A DNA stretch of 64,000 nucleotides from Mesorhizobium huakuii. Lineage in GTDB: Bacteria > Pseudomonadota > Alphaproteobacteria > Rhizobiales > Rhizobiaceae. The notes below the pieces were generated by a model. That model had not been told where the DNA came from, did not search any database, and saw only the letters and a list, made by a program, of their open reading frames with translations. The position numbers and the translations under genes are program-made. Position 1 is the stretch's first letter; each line of letters begins with the position of its first letter. Where the stretch lies: NCBI RefSeq assembly GCF_014189455.1, contig NZ_CP050296.1:4956001-5020000 (forward strand). The letters run 5' to 3'. Shown here in pieces: positions 42,753-52,923 of this stretch.

Positions 42753-44168
42753 TTGACCAATATCGTTCCTGTCATCATAAGTGGCGGTGTCGGTTCCCGC
42801 CTCTGGCCTATTTCTCGTGCGTTGCACCCAAAACCCTTTATTCCTTTGCCGGGAGGGGGAACCCTCATTCGCAGGACCTACGCCCGCGCGGCTGGACTTG
42901 CAGGCGTTGATCAAATTGTGACGGTCACCAACCGCGATCTGCTGTTCCTGACGGCGGACGAATATGCGGAGGTGGTGGCGCCAGACGTAAAGAACACGTT
43001 CCTGCTGGAGCCTTTCGGTCGTGACACGGCAGCCGCGGTCGCGCTTGCCGCGTTGCAGGTCGCGCGCGACGATCCGGACGCGGTTCTGGTTGTGCTGCCC
43101 GCGGATCACCTGATCCTGGACGAAGCCGGCTTTGGTGCGGCCGTGGCGAAGGCGGCGGCGATCGCGGCCACGGGACGGATCGTGACCTTTGGCATGAAGG
43201 CCGAGAGCCCTGAAACCGGGTTTGGCTATATCGAGGCCGAGGGAGATACGGTCCTTCGGTTCGTGGAAAAGCCGAATGCGGAACGAGCGGCCCAATTTAT
43301 CGCCAGCGGTCGTTTCTTCTGGAACTCGGGCATGTTCTGTTTTGCGGCCCGCTCGATGATCGCCGCGATGCAGGAACTGTGTCAGGATGTGCTCTCCAAT
43401 GCGCGCGCAGCACTCGAGAAGGCCAGGACAAGCGGTGCCGCGGACCGCACCACTGTTGAGATAGACAGGGATGCCTTCGCGGCCGTCCCTGCTGTTTCCA
43501 TCGACTATGCGGTCATGGAGAAAGCGAAGAACGTAGGTTTCGTGCCCTGCAACTTCGATTGGTCCGATATCGGCTCATGGAACGTTCTGTCGAAGCTTGT
43601 TCCAGCCGACGACAGCGGCAACCGCACCACCGGCGAAACGATGCTCCATGATGTGACGAACTGTTACGTGCACAGCGAAGACCGGCTTGTAGGTCTTGTC
43701 GGCGTCTCGGATCTGTTGATCGTCGACACGCCGGATGCGCTTCTAATTGCCCACAAGGACAAGGCGCAGGAAGTCAAGGATCTCTACAATCGCCTCAAGA
43801 CGGAGGGGCATGAGGCGGCAACCGTGCATCGCACCGTGCATCGCCCATGGGGCACCTACACGGTCCTGGAGGAAGGGCCGCGCTTCAAGATCAAGCGCAT
43901 CGAGGTAAAGCCGAACGCGCGGCTCAGCCTTCAGGCGCATCATCACCGCTCCGAGCACTGGGTGGTGGTGAGCGGGACTGCGAAGGTCGTCAACGGCCAG
44001 AGTGAAATCCTGCTGGCGACCAACCAGTCCACCTATATCCCCTGCGGCCACAAGCACCGCCTCGAAAATCCCGGCATTCTTCCGCTCGTCATGATCGAAG
44101 TGCAGAGCGGGGAATATCTTGGCGAAGACGATATCGTGCGGTTTGATGATGTCTATGGCCGCGCGTGA
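42753..44168 (+). CDS. manC: Mannose-1-phosphate guanylyltransferase / mannose-6-phosphate isomerase
   Basis: Bifunctional ManC/CpsB-type enzyme of 471 residues making GDP-mannose. The N-terminal pyrophosphorylase has GGVGSRLWPISR (from residue 11), FLLEPFGRDTAAAVALAAL and FVEKPNAE, and the isomerase-type C-terminal cupin has RPWGTYTVLEEGPRFKIKRI and SLQAHHHRSEHWVVVSGTA. The TTG start follows the mutase by a few bases. Its GDP-mannose feeds Gmd next door. Confidence 0.95.
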   Translation: MTNIVPVIISGGVGSRLWPISRALHPKPFIPLPGGGTLIRRTYARAAGLAGVDQIVTVTNRDLLFLTADEYAEVVAPDVKNTFLLEPFGRDTAAAVALAALQVARDDPDAVLVVLPADHLILDEAGFGAAVAKAAAIAATGRIVTFGMKAESPETGFGYIEAEGDTVLRFVEKPNAERAAQFIASGRFFWNSGMFCFAARSMIAAMQELCQDVLSNARAALEKARTSGAADRTTVEIDRDAFAAVPAVSIDYAVMEKAKNVGFVPCNFDWSDIGSWNVLSKLVPADDSGNRTTGETMLHDVTNCYVHSEDRLVGLVGVSDLLIVDTPDALLIAHKDKAQEVKDLYNRLKTEGHEAATVHRTVHRPWGTYTVLEEGPRFKIKRIEVKPNARLSLQAHHHRSEHWVVVSGTAKVVNGQSEILLATNQSTYIPCGHKHRLENPGILPLVMIEVQSGEYLGEDDIVRFDDVYGRA

Positions 44169-44243
44169 CCCGAAGACAACCCATCGGGCACATCTGCGAA
44201 TTGGGTACGTTTTGCGTTTTGGGCAGACGGTTTGCATTCCTGA

Positions 44244-45266
<1,023 letters not shown>

Positions 45267-45287
45267 GGTGCGGTTAGCGAGGTCGGC

Positions 45288-46244
45288 ATGCGAGTTTTGA
45301 TCACCGGGGCACGGGGCTTTGTCGGTCCCTATGTCCATGAAGCGTTGCACAGCATTTGCGGTCGCGACTTGACGGTTATTGCGACCTCAAAGGACGCAGG
45401 ACCGCATCCCGTGCTTGGTCAAATCCTGGCGCTCGACGTGACGGACAAGGTTGCTGTTCACGAGGCTATTGCTCGCCACAAGCCGACGCACGTTATCCAT
45501 TTGGCGGCCGTCGCCGCCCTTGGCGCCGCCCAGGCTGACCCTGAAAACACCTGGCGCATCCACGTCCAGGGCGCGCTCAACGTGGCCCACGCCATTCTTG
45601 ACGAGGCACCGGGATGTTGGTTGATCTATGTCGGGTCGGGCCTGGTCTATGGCGAGAGCGCAAAGGCTGGCCAGCCGCTTGACGAAAATGCGCTGCTTGC
45701 GCCGATGGACGACTATGCCGTGACCAAGGCCGCGGCCGACCTCGCTTTGGGTGCGCTTTCCCGTGACGGCCTTAAATGCATTCGTCTGCGCCCCTTCAAT
45801 CACACGGGACCAGGGCAAACCGAGGCATTTGCCGTACCTGCCTTCGCCATGCAGATCGCACGGATTGAAGCCGGTTTGGCCCCGCCGGTCATTCGTGTCG
45901 GCAATCTTGACGCGCACCGTGATTTCCTGGATGCGCGAGACGTCTCCAGTGCTTATGCGCGCGTCGCCTTGAACAGCGACGGTCTCGTGCCAAACACCAT
46001 CTTCAATGTTGCTTCGGGCATCTCGTGGCGGATGGGAGATATTTTGGACCAGCTCTTGGCGCGAAGCAGTGTCAAGATCGTCACCGAACAAGATCCGCTG
46101 CGGCTGCGACCGAGTGATCTGCCATGCATTGTGGGGGATGCGACCCGCGCCCGAACGCGTCTTGGCTGGGTGCCTGAGCATCCCTTCGAAGAGGCCCTTG
46201 CCGCGGTTCTGAAGGATTGCCGCGCACGGGTGGCCCAAGCGTAG
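45288..46244 (+). CDS. rmd: GDP-4-keto-6-deoxymannose reductase (Rmd-like)
   Basis: A 318-residue extended short-chain dehydrogenase with GARGFVG (residues 7-13), HLAAVAALGAAQADPENTW, VGSGLVYGES, the catalytic YAVTKAAADLAL and RPFNHTGPGQTEAF. It directly follows gmd and lacks the longer GMER (fucose synthase) features, so reduction to GDP-D-rhamnose is the best guess. The alternative, GDP-talose or GDP-fucose formation, cannot be excluded from sequence. The end product goes to the glycosyltransferases at 55-64 kb. Confidence 0.83.
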   Translation: MRVLITGARGFVGPYVHEALHSICGRDLTVIATSKDAGPHPVLGQILALDVTDKVAVHEAIARHKPTHVIHLAAVAALGAAQADPENTWRIHVQGALNVAHAILDEAPGCWLIYVGSGLVYGESAKAGQPLDENALLAPMDDYAVTKAAADLALGALSRDGLKCIRLRPFNHTGPGQTEAFAVPAFAMQIARIEAGLAPPVIRVGNLDAHRDFLDARDVSSAYARVALNSDGLVPNTIFNVASGISWRMGDILDQLLARSSVKIVTEQDPLRLRPSDLPCIVGDATRARTRLGWVPEHPFEEALAAVLKDCRARVAQA

Positions 46245-46306
46245 AGAACTGCAGTCAATGCCTTTGAATCAATACCCTTTCACCAACCAATTGAGGGTCA
46301 GAATTC

Positions 46307-47110
46307 ATGAACGAGGTAAGGTATCACGCCATCGAGACCTGCCGTGTCGGCAAGGACAAGGATCTCGTCACCGTGCTCAATCTTGGCGAGCAGGCGCTCA
46401 CCGGAGTGTTTCCCAAAACTGCGTCTGAACCCGTGACCAAAGGGCCGCTCGAGCTGGTCTGGTCTCCGTCCAGTGGACTTCTGCAGCTGAAACATTCCTA
46501 TGAGCCGAGCGAAATGTACGGCGACAATTACGGCTATCGCTCGGGCCTCAACCAGTCGATGGTCGATCATTTGACGCACAAGGTTCGCTTCCTGGAGAGG
46601 CTCGCCTCGCCACGCGGCGGTGACGTCGTTCTCGACATCGGGAGCAATGATTGCACGACCCTCAAGGCCTATTCGACCGCGGGGTTGACGCGCATAGGCA
46701 TTGATCCGACGGGCAAGAAATTTGCGCAGTATTATCCGGACGATGTGAAACTGGTGCCTGACTTTTTTCGGCCGAGGCATATCGGGGCATCTCACAAAAG
46801 CGGGCCAAGATCGTGACATCCATTGCGATGTTCTACGATCTTGAGGATCCCATCGCCTTTGCGCGTCAGGTGGCCGAGGTCCTTGCCGAAGACGGCATCT
46901 GGCATTTCGAGCAAAGCTACATGCCGTCCATGCTTCGCCTCAACTCCTATGACACGATTTGCCACGAGCATGTCGAGTACTATTCCCTCGGCGTTGTGGC
47001 GAAGATACTGGAAGCGGCTGGCCTCAAGGTCGTCAACGTTGTCATGAACAACATCAACGGTGGCAGTTTCGCGGTCACGGCCACGCACAAGGGCAACACA
47101 AGCCTCAGAC
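46307..47110 (+). pseudogene. Sugar C-methyltransferase, 5' part (IS- and frame-interrupted)
   Basis: The first two-thirds of a NDP-sugar C-methyltransferase-like protein. It has an N-terminal putative zinc-binding block (LNLGEQALTGVFP and KGPLELVWSPSSGLLQLKHSY, given as residues about 25-65), then motif I DVVLDIGSNDCTTLKAY, YGDNYGYRSGLNQSM and later WHFEQSYMPSMLRLNSYDTI. At the T6 run 46763-46768 the frame slips; one more T rejoins DFF to SAEAYRGIS. At 47110 an ISAs1 element enters in HKGNTSLR. The gene resumes at 51584. Such enzymes make branched or methyl sugars in O-antigens. Confidence 0.85.
47101..47110. repeat. 10-bp target duplication of ISAs1 copy 2 (left)
   Basis: AGCCTCAGAC adjoins the element here and is repeated exactly at 51584-51593 beyond its far end. 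This proves that the whole 4.5-kb stretch between is one insertion into the C-methyltransferase gene. Confidence 0.93.
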
Positions 47111-47129
47111 CAGGGCTGTTCAACGCTGA

Positions 47130-48095
47130 TTACAGAGCCTTGTAAGCGAGGATGAGATCGAGGGAGAGAGCGCCGTTCCAGAGGGCTTGAGCGACGTTTT
47201 TCGTGCCGTTGTGACGCAGGATGTTGAGGGCGAAGCTGCGGGCTCTGGCCATGATGCCGGGGTTGTCGCGGATACGGCTGCGGTCCTCGTCGCAGGACAC
47301 GTCGCGGACATAGTGGTTGCGGTTCTCGATGCCCCAGTGGCCTCGGATGATGGCGGCCCAAGTCTTGGCGGGGAGACCCTGTTCGGAGGAGATATAGTAT
47401 GAGACCTCGCCGCGCGGCTGCCACATGCCCGTGGCGGCACTGCGGAGCCAAGTTTGGCGGGTGACGCGGATGATGGTCTTGACGAAGGGCTGCCATTCGC
47501 TGTCGACGAGGGCCTTGCCGACGGGAAAGACGTCCACGGTTCGATCCTCCTGCCGGGATCGCACTGTGTCGCGTGAGGAGGCCGTGTCGCTGGGAGTGCG
47601 GCTGTCGACGATGGCGCGAATCTCGTCATCCAGATTGGGCTGGTTCTCCTTGAGTTGAACCAGCAGATGGTTACCCGTGGCCAGGGCTACGGCGAAGGTT
47701 TTTTTGGGCATGCATGGCGTCGAGAGTGAACATGCGCCCGGTCAGGCCCAGCGTGGCGATCAAGTCCTGGGCGGCGGGGATTTCGTTGCTCTTCTCATCG
47801 ATCGCCAGATGGCCGAGGATGATCTGACCATCGCTGGCGAAAGCACTCAGCAGATGCGCCGCTTTGCGATCGTTGAAGGCGTCGAAGCTGCCGCGCAGCG
47901 TCTTGCCGTCAATGGCCACGCACGCCGGCATGACGTCGTCCGGCATGGCGTCGTCCGGCTCTTGGGCCGGGGGGCGTCGGCAGGCCGGCCGCATGCTGGC
48001 GGAACACCCTTTCGACCTCCGCCCCGTCGAGACCGCGAAGGATGAACCGCACCGTCGAGTAGGCTGGGGCCTTTCGCACCGAGACCCCGAACACG
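47130..48095 (-). pseudogene. ISAs1 transposase, 3' part of the disrupted copy
   Basis: The C-terminal two-thirds of the transposase of copy 2, starting after the IS66 insertion at VFG|VSVRKAPAYSTV. The same A7 (here T7 at 47699-47705) separates the two transposase frames as in copy 1, and the LQLKENQP ... GHWGIENRNHYVRD part is identical in protein sequence. An extra base in the C run at 47969-47974 adds one more frame change. It cannot give a functional transposase. Confidence 0.85.
48088..48095. repeat. 8-bp target duplication of the IS66 element (left)
   Basis: CGAACACG immediately before the IS66 end is repeated exactly at 51279-51286 beyond its other end. Eight bases is the diagnostic length for the IS66 family. 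Confidence 0.92.
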
Positions 48096-48180
48096 GTAAG
48101 CGGTGCGCCAAGGCACCTCCCAATATCGTCTTGTGATGCGTCTATGGTAGGTCAGCCGTTAGTCGGCGCGCCGGCGGCGA

Positions 48181-48785
48181 TCACTCCGGGTTGCCATAGC
48201 CATAGCGGGTGACGTAGTGGAGTTCGCGCAGTGCGGGGATGACGAGGGCGATGTCTTTGTAGGCCTCATGCTCGATGAAGCGCGCGGTCTCGGGCCCCGG
48301 CCTGGGCTTGCCGAGGACGGGCCTCCCCTTTTGTCGACGCAGTAGATCAGGATCGGCAGCAGCAGGCCGTGGTTGGGGTTGTCGAGGTCGAGTAGCCGTC
48401 TCCAGCTTTTGATGTTGAGATTCATGGCCGCGTAGAACCCCTGGCACCACGGCCGGGGGTCGATGCCGCCGCTGGGCTTGGTTGCGAATCGGGGCGCATA
48501 ATCCTGCGGTCTGTCGAAGAGCGTCTCGTTGATCCGGTTGTGGATCCTGGCGACGCTGGCAAACACGGCGTGATCGGTTGCAGACCCTTTGGCCAGGACG
48601 TCGCGCGGCAACCCCATGAGCGGGCACATCCAGTCTTGCGGGTCCGGGTAGCGCGGCCCGGTGACCGCCGCCGTTACGAAGCCATCCAGCGCCGACATGG
48701 TCCGCACCAGCGGGCGGTTGGTCTTGGCGGCCATCCAGGCCTCGAGCGCCTCGTCCGACAGCGCCATGTCATCGAGCGCGCTCAT
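48181..48785 (-). CDS. UPF0149/YecA-like accessory protein of the IS66 element, frame interrupted
   Basis: A YecA/YgfB-like protein (MSALDDMALSDEALEAWMA at the start, SALDGFVTAAVTGP next, then PQDWMCPLMG and CQGFYAAMNLN). Its ATG overlaps the TnpC stop (ATGA). Near the T4 run 48329-48332 the frame slips: one missing A on the coding strand separates ILIYCVDK from GRPVLGKPRPGPETARF, and the other frame ends cleanly at LHYVTRYGYGNPE. Restored length is about 201 residues. Function in IS66 transposition is unknown. Confidence 0.75.
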
Positions 48786-50365
48786 GCCGCCAAGGAGAGC
48801 TGCATCTCTTGGCGGCGCACCCAATTCCACGGCATCAGTTCGTCCCAGCGCGAGGCTGGCCAATCATTCTGGATGCGCTCGGTGACGTCGGCCATGTAGG
48901 CTTCGGCATCGACGCCGCAGAGCTTGCAGGTCTCAATGATGCTGAGCACGACCGCTGACCGCTCTGCCGCGGCGAAGCTGCCCGAGAAGAGCCAATTGCG
49001 CCTGCCGACCGTAAATCCACGAATCGCCCGCTCCGCGATCAGGTTGTCGGGCTCGAGCTGGCCATCGTAGAGGAAGCGATTGAACGCGCGCCATCGCCTG
49101 GTGCCATAGGCGAAGGCCTTGGCGATATCGGCATGGCGCGACAAACCCTTGCCCTGGCGCATGAGCTGTCGTCGCAGCGCGCGAACCAGTGGTCGGGTCC
49201 GCCTTCGTCGTGCGGCCAATCGCTCGGCGGGCGGGAGCCCCCGTATCTCTTCCTCGATCCGGTAGATCGCCTGGATACCAGCCATGGCCGTCGTGCTGAG
49301 CTCGGTCGGCTGGCTGTCGTGAACGTCGAATATCTTGCGACGCAGATGGGCCAGGCAGGCTGCTTCTCGAATGGCGCCGCCCTTGTAGAGCTGGTTATAG
49401 CCGCTGAATCCGTCGGCTTGGAGGGTGCCGGCAAATCCGGCGAGTTCGCTCATCACGCTCTCGCCGGCGCGGCCCATGGTGGCGCGATACCAGGCGATCG
49501 GCGGCTCCTTCGAACCCGAGTTGCGGTCGTCGGCGACATAAACCCAGAGCGCGCCCTTGTGGGTCTTGCCGGTGCCGGGCGCCAGGATCGGAAGCCGCGT
49601 GTCGTCGGTGTGAATCTTGCTGCGGGTACGGCCGATCTCACGGATGCGATTGTAGATGGGATCGAGCAAAGCGGCGGCGTAGCCGGCGCTGCGCGCAAGC
49701 GTGGAACGCTCGATATCGACGCCCTTGGCGGCCATCATCTGTACCTGACGGTAGAAGGGCAGATGATAACCCCACTTGGCCATCATGATATGGGCGAGCG
49801 CGGCATAGCTGAGCTTACCGCGTGCAATGGCCTTGGCTGGCGCCGGCGCCTGGATGATTTTATCGCAGGTCCGGCAGCTGTACTTGGGTCGAATGGTCTC
49901 CATAACCTGCCAGGCCTGGGCGACCAGATCGAGCATCTCGTCGCCATCTTCGCCCATGGCGCGCAGATCGCCGCCGCAGCCCGGGCAGCATGCGCAAGAC
50001 GGCTCGCGAACGACCCGCTTGCGCGGCAGGTTGGGGTTGAACTTACGCACCGGCAACACCCGGACCTTGTCGGTGTCAGCAACGATGGGCAGCTCGAGAT
50101 CCGGCACGCTGGCGGCGAAATCGGTCTCGAGATCTTCGAGTTCGAGCAGCATCTGGCCGAGCTTCTCGGACGAACGGCCGAAGGCCTTGCGGTTGAAGCG
50201 ATCGATCCGCAGCTGCAGGCGCTGGATGCGAAGTGCGGCCTCGGCGCGCTCTCTTCGAAGCTGCTCATCGCGTTCGGCGATGGTGATGTCACGGGCAGAA
50301 ACGGCCGCCTCCAGAAGGGCGATCCGGGCGAAGAAATCAGCGGTTGAGGGAGCTTGTTCCGACAC
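48782..50365 (-). CDS. tnpC: IS66 transposase TnpC
   Basis: The 527-residue DDE transposase of the IS66 element. An N-terminal leucine-rich coiled region (about residues 15-60) and RFNRKAFGRSSEKL lead to a zinc-finger CCPGCGGDLR with later CRTCDK, then the catalytic core: IHTDDTRLPIL, LQADGFSGYNQLY and DNLIAERAIRGFTVGRRNWLFSGS. The C-terminus WDELMPWNW is typical. It is complete and apparently functional. Confidence 0.95.
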   Translation of the reverse strand: MSEQAPSTADFFARIALLEAAVSARDITIAERDEQLRRERAEAALRIQRLQLRIDRFNRKAFGRSSEKLGQMLLELEDLETDFAASVPDLELPIVADTDKVRVLPVRKFNPNLPRKRVVREPSCACCPGCGGDLRAMGEDGDEMLDLVAQAWQVMETIRPKYSCRTCDKIIQAPAPAKAIARGKLSYAALAHIMMAKWGYHLPFYRQVQMMAAKGVDIERSTLARSAGYAAALLDPIYNRIREIGRTRSKIHTDDTRLPILAPGTGKTHKGALWVYVADDRNSGSKEPPIAWYRATMGRAGESVMSELAGFAGTLQADGFSGYNQLYKGGAIREAACLAHLRRKIFDVHDSQPTELSTTAMAGIQAIYRIEEEIRGLPPAERLAARRRRTRPLVRALRRQLMRQGKGLSRHADIAKAFAYGTRRWRAFNRFLYDGQLEPDNLIAERAIRGFTVGRRNWLFSGSFAAAERSAVVLSIIETCKLCGVDAEAYMADVTERIQNDWPASRWDELMPWNWVRRQEMQLSLAA

Positions 50366-50436
50366 CCAAATTACATACCCGAAAGACCCTCGTTACGGAA
50401 GAAGAATCAACACAAAATCAATTAGAAACATCAAAA

Positions 50437-50787
50437 TCAGCCAGCCAAACGCGGTCGATAAATCTTGCTCGGTCGGCGCCAATCGATCCCGTCCAAAAGC
50501 AGCGAAAGCTGCGCCTTGGTGAGCGACACGGCGACCTGATCCCTGGTAGTTGGCCAGGCAAAACAACCATCGGTAAGCCGCTTGGTGAACAGACAGAACC
50601 CCTGGTCGTCATGCGCCAGAATCTTGATGATATGACCCTTGCGTCCACGGAAGCAGAAGATCGCGCCGGTGTGCGGGTTGAGCGCGAGCACCTGCTGCAC
50701 CATCCGCGCCAGGCTGTTGATCCCGCGGCGCATGTCGGTCGCGCCGCAGCACAGATAAATCCGGTCGGTCGGCACCACCGTGATCAC
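50437..50787 (-). CDS. tnpB: IS66 accessory protein TnpB
   Basis: The 116-residue TnpB protein with IYLCCGATDMRRGINSLARM, NPHTGAIFCFRGRKG and KILAHDDQGFCLFTKRL. It starts with a GTG overlapping the TnpA stop (GTGA), so the two are coupled. TnpB is required for IS66 transposition, its role is unclear. Confidence 0.94.
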   Translation of the reverse strand: MITVVPTDRIYLCCGATDMRRGINSLARMVQQVLALNPHTGAIFCFRGRKGHIIKILAHDDQGFCLFTKRLTDGCFAWPTTRDQVAVSLTKAQLSLLLDGIDWRRPSKIYRPRLAG

Positions 50788-51221
50788 CTGGTCACCTCCG
50801 CCAGAACGATGCGCAGTGCTGTCGGATCGACGATCCCGTCGATCCGCAATCGCGTGCCGCTCGGAAAGGCCACGACGATCCTGCCGGCCGGGTCCGGGCA
50901 ATCGGCGACCGGACGCTCGACCTCGGGCAGATCGTTCACTTCGATCCGTGCGAAAGTTGCCATCGCCTGATCGGTATCGAGCTCGCCGCCGGCCATCTGC
51001 TTGCGCCAGGCATAGAGCTGGGATGGAGCTACGCCGAACGCTTCCGCGACCTCCGTCACCGACGACCCCGCCGCGCTCGCCAGGTCGACCAACGCGCGCT
51101 TCTCGGTGCAACTCCATAGCCTCCGTTGCCGCGAGCGCCCGGGCATCGTTGCACGATCTTCGGCCGCCGCGGCACCGCTTAACTCGGCGACCAGATCGCC
51201 CCTTGCATGTTCCAATGTCAT
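50784..51221 (-). CDS. tnpA: IS66 accessory protein TnpA
   Basis: The 145-residue helix-turn-helix protein of the IS66 element: RRLWSCTEKRALVDLASAAGSSVTEVAEAFGVAPSQLYAWRKQM (given as residues about 33-76), followed by a C-terminal beta-rich part with VAFPSGTRLRIDGIVDPTALRIVLAEV. It is the first of the coupled genes. Length is normal for the family. Confidence 0.92.
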   Translation of the reverse strand: MTLEHARGDLVAELSGAAAAEDRATMPGRSRQRRLWSCTEKRALVDLASAAGSSVTEVAEAFGVAPSQLYAWRKQMAGGELDTDQAMATFARIEVNDLPEVERPVADCPDPAGRIVVAFPSGTRLRIDGIVDPTALRIVLAEVTR

Positions 51222-51278
51222 GGCCCGAAAACTCCATGTTCATCGGCCTATTGCAAGGTGCCTTCGCGCACCGCTTAC

Positions 51279-51477
51279 CGAACACGCCGTTCAGGCGGAC
51301 AAGATGGATGCGGATGAAGGCGTGGACCTGACGATACGAAACCGCCCCGGCCAGCATCGCCAGCACCGTGAACAGCAGGATCGGCGCCTGGGGATACATC
51401 TGCCCCTGGCCACGGCGTGGATCGGGGATCTGCGAAAACAATGACAGCAATGTGCCGGGCAACGGTGCAACCCTCAT
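51279..51477 (-). pseudogene. ISAs1 transposase, 5' part of the disrupted copy
   Basis: The first about 65 residues of the ISAs1 transposase (MRVAPLPGTLLSLFSQIPDP onward to LNGVFG), identical to copy 1, ending at the IS66 junction. The frame runs into the IS66 element and is non-functional. Confidence 0.9.
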
Positions 51478-51583
51478 GATTGGTTGCCCTGCATAGATTC
51501 AGACAAATCTCCCGGAGGGAATCGCCCTTTTGCCCGCGACGCATCAAAGCCGATCACAAAGATGTTAGCGTTGAACAGCCCTG

Positions 51584-52033
51584 AGCCTCAGACCCGATCA
51601 GCCGGTCATCGATTGGCTGCTGCAACAGGAAGACCGTATGGGACTGTCCACGCCGCGGCCTTTTCGCGACTTCGAAGAGCGCGTGTTCCGGCACAAGGAC
51701 GACCTGTCACGTCTTATCAGGACACTCGTTGCCGACGGCAAGAAGGTGCTGGGCTACGGCGCTTCGACCAAGGGCAATGTCGTCCTGCAATTCTGCAACT
51801 TCACGCAAGCCGAGATCCCGGCCATCGCCGAAGTCAATCCGGAAAAGTTTGGCCGCATGACCCCCGGGACGCACATACCGATCATTTCTGAAGCCGAAGC
51901 GCGCGCGATGAAGCCGGACTATTTTCTGGTCCTGCCTTGGCATTTCAAGGACGGTATCCTGCGTCGTGAACGCGAATATCTCGCCGACGGCGGTAGATTT
52001 ATTTTTCCGTTCCCCGAGATCGAGATAATATAG
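51584..52033 (+). pseudogene. Sugar C-methyltransferase, 3' part
   Basis: The C-terminal about 145 residues of the methyltransferase cut at 47110. After the duplication the frame reads RPDQPVIDWLLQQEDRMGL, then the C-methyltransf_14-like domain: VADGKKVLGYGASTKGNVVLQFCNF, EIPAIAEVNPEKFGRMTPGTHIPII and PDYFLVLPWHFKDGILRRE. The end is natural. Joining both parts, with the extra T at 46763 and without the IS, gives one coding gene of about 420 residues. Confidence 0.86.
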
Positions 52034-52147
52034 ACAGGGTTTTCAAGGGTATCGCCGGTTTCTGGAAGGTGGAAATACGACAGAAGGTTGAAATCATTAT
52101 CTCTTGTGGTTCGTGGGATCGGTCGACTTGGCTAACCGTCAAACTGC

Positions 52148-52860
52148 GTGAAAAGAATGCTGATTTTCATCGCCGGAATGCCGCGCAGCGGATCCACCTA
52201 CTCCTTCAACGTTGTCAGGCGGGCCCTGTCACGGAGAGGTAGTGTTGCTTTGGTCACTTCCGACAGGCGTGCGCAGTTTACGTCGAATGAGACTGCCCAT
52301 GCTATCTACAAGGCCCATGACGCTGACGATGAGTTGCTCTCTTTGCTGTGGAGCGGCTCCGTAAAATCGATCTGCACCATCCGAAAGCCGGAAAGCGCGG
52401 TTCTCTCGTGGCTAAACACGTTCGGAGGAGAACCTGCGCACGTGGTCGATACGGTGATGCTGCCGTGGATGCGCCTCTATGAACGCATAGCGGCGCACTC
52501 ACTCATCCTCAGTATGGACGAGATTGAGAGTCGAAGGCTTCTCTCCACATGGAAAGTCGGTCGTTATGTTTGTTCGGACTACAGCCTGTTGGAATGGGCT
52601 AAGGATTGCCACAATTTGAGCAAACGCCGTGTTTCGCATCTCCTGAAGGAAATCGAGAGCAGGAAGCGCCAGGTCGTCGACTGCGGGTGGACTTACTATG
52701 ATAAAGAGACTTTTTCCATCGTCGACATATTTCAGACCGCAACCAGTTCATTACGAAGCCTGATGTTTTGGCCGATATCCACAAGCGTTTAGCCCCCTGG
52801 TTAGACAAGAACGGCGATCTCATACGATTAGACCGTAACTTGATGCCGCCAGGGCAATAA
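52148..52860 (+). CDS. Sulfotransferase-like P-loop protein, frame interrupted
   Basis: A small protein with the 5'-phosphosulfate-binding-like loop FIAGMPRSGSTYSFNVV at residues 6-22 and the later SICTIRKPESAVLSW, as in sulfotransferases; a nucleotide kinase-like fold is an alternative. The first frame ends at 52792, but after the T5 run 52711-52715 another frame continues coherently: FHRRHISDRNQF, KPDVLADIHKRLAPWLDKNG and LIRLDRNLMPPGQ, stopping at 52860. One extra T gives 237 residues. It could sulfate the O-chain or a small molecule. It sits directly upstream of the exporter genes. Confidence 0.65.
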
Positions 52861-52923
52861 TGTATCGAACCTTTCGCACACAGCCGGGCCTGGGCAGAAC
52901 ACACGATCGGGACATCTCGACAT

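Larger units (their letters stand above)
48096..51278 (-). mobile_element. IS66-family insertion sequence nested in ISAs1 copy 2
   Basis: A 3183-bp element with imperfect terminal inverted repeats starting GTAAGCGGTGCGC, the GTAA start typical of IS66, and an 8-bp duplication. It carries the full IS66 set on the minus strand: TnpA, TnpB and TnpC in overlapping order, plus a fourth UPF0149/YecA-like gene, common in rhizobial IS66 elements. It has inserted into the transposase gene of the ISAs1 element and shares its orientation. Confidence 0.95.
47111..51583 (-). mobile_element. ISAs1-family element copy 2, carrying a nested IS66 element
   Basis: Bounded by the same 17-bp inverted repeats as copy 1 and by a 10-bp duplication. 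It is oriented opposite to copy 1. Subtracting the IS66-family element and its 8-bp duplication leaves 1282 bp, the exact size of copy 1. It differs from copy 1 by one base less in an A run near the left end (four A, seen as TTTT near 51530) and one base more in a C run (six, at 47969-47974). Confidence 0.93.
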
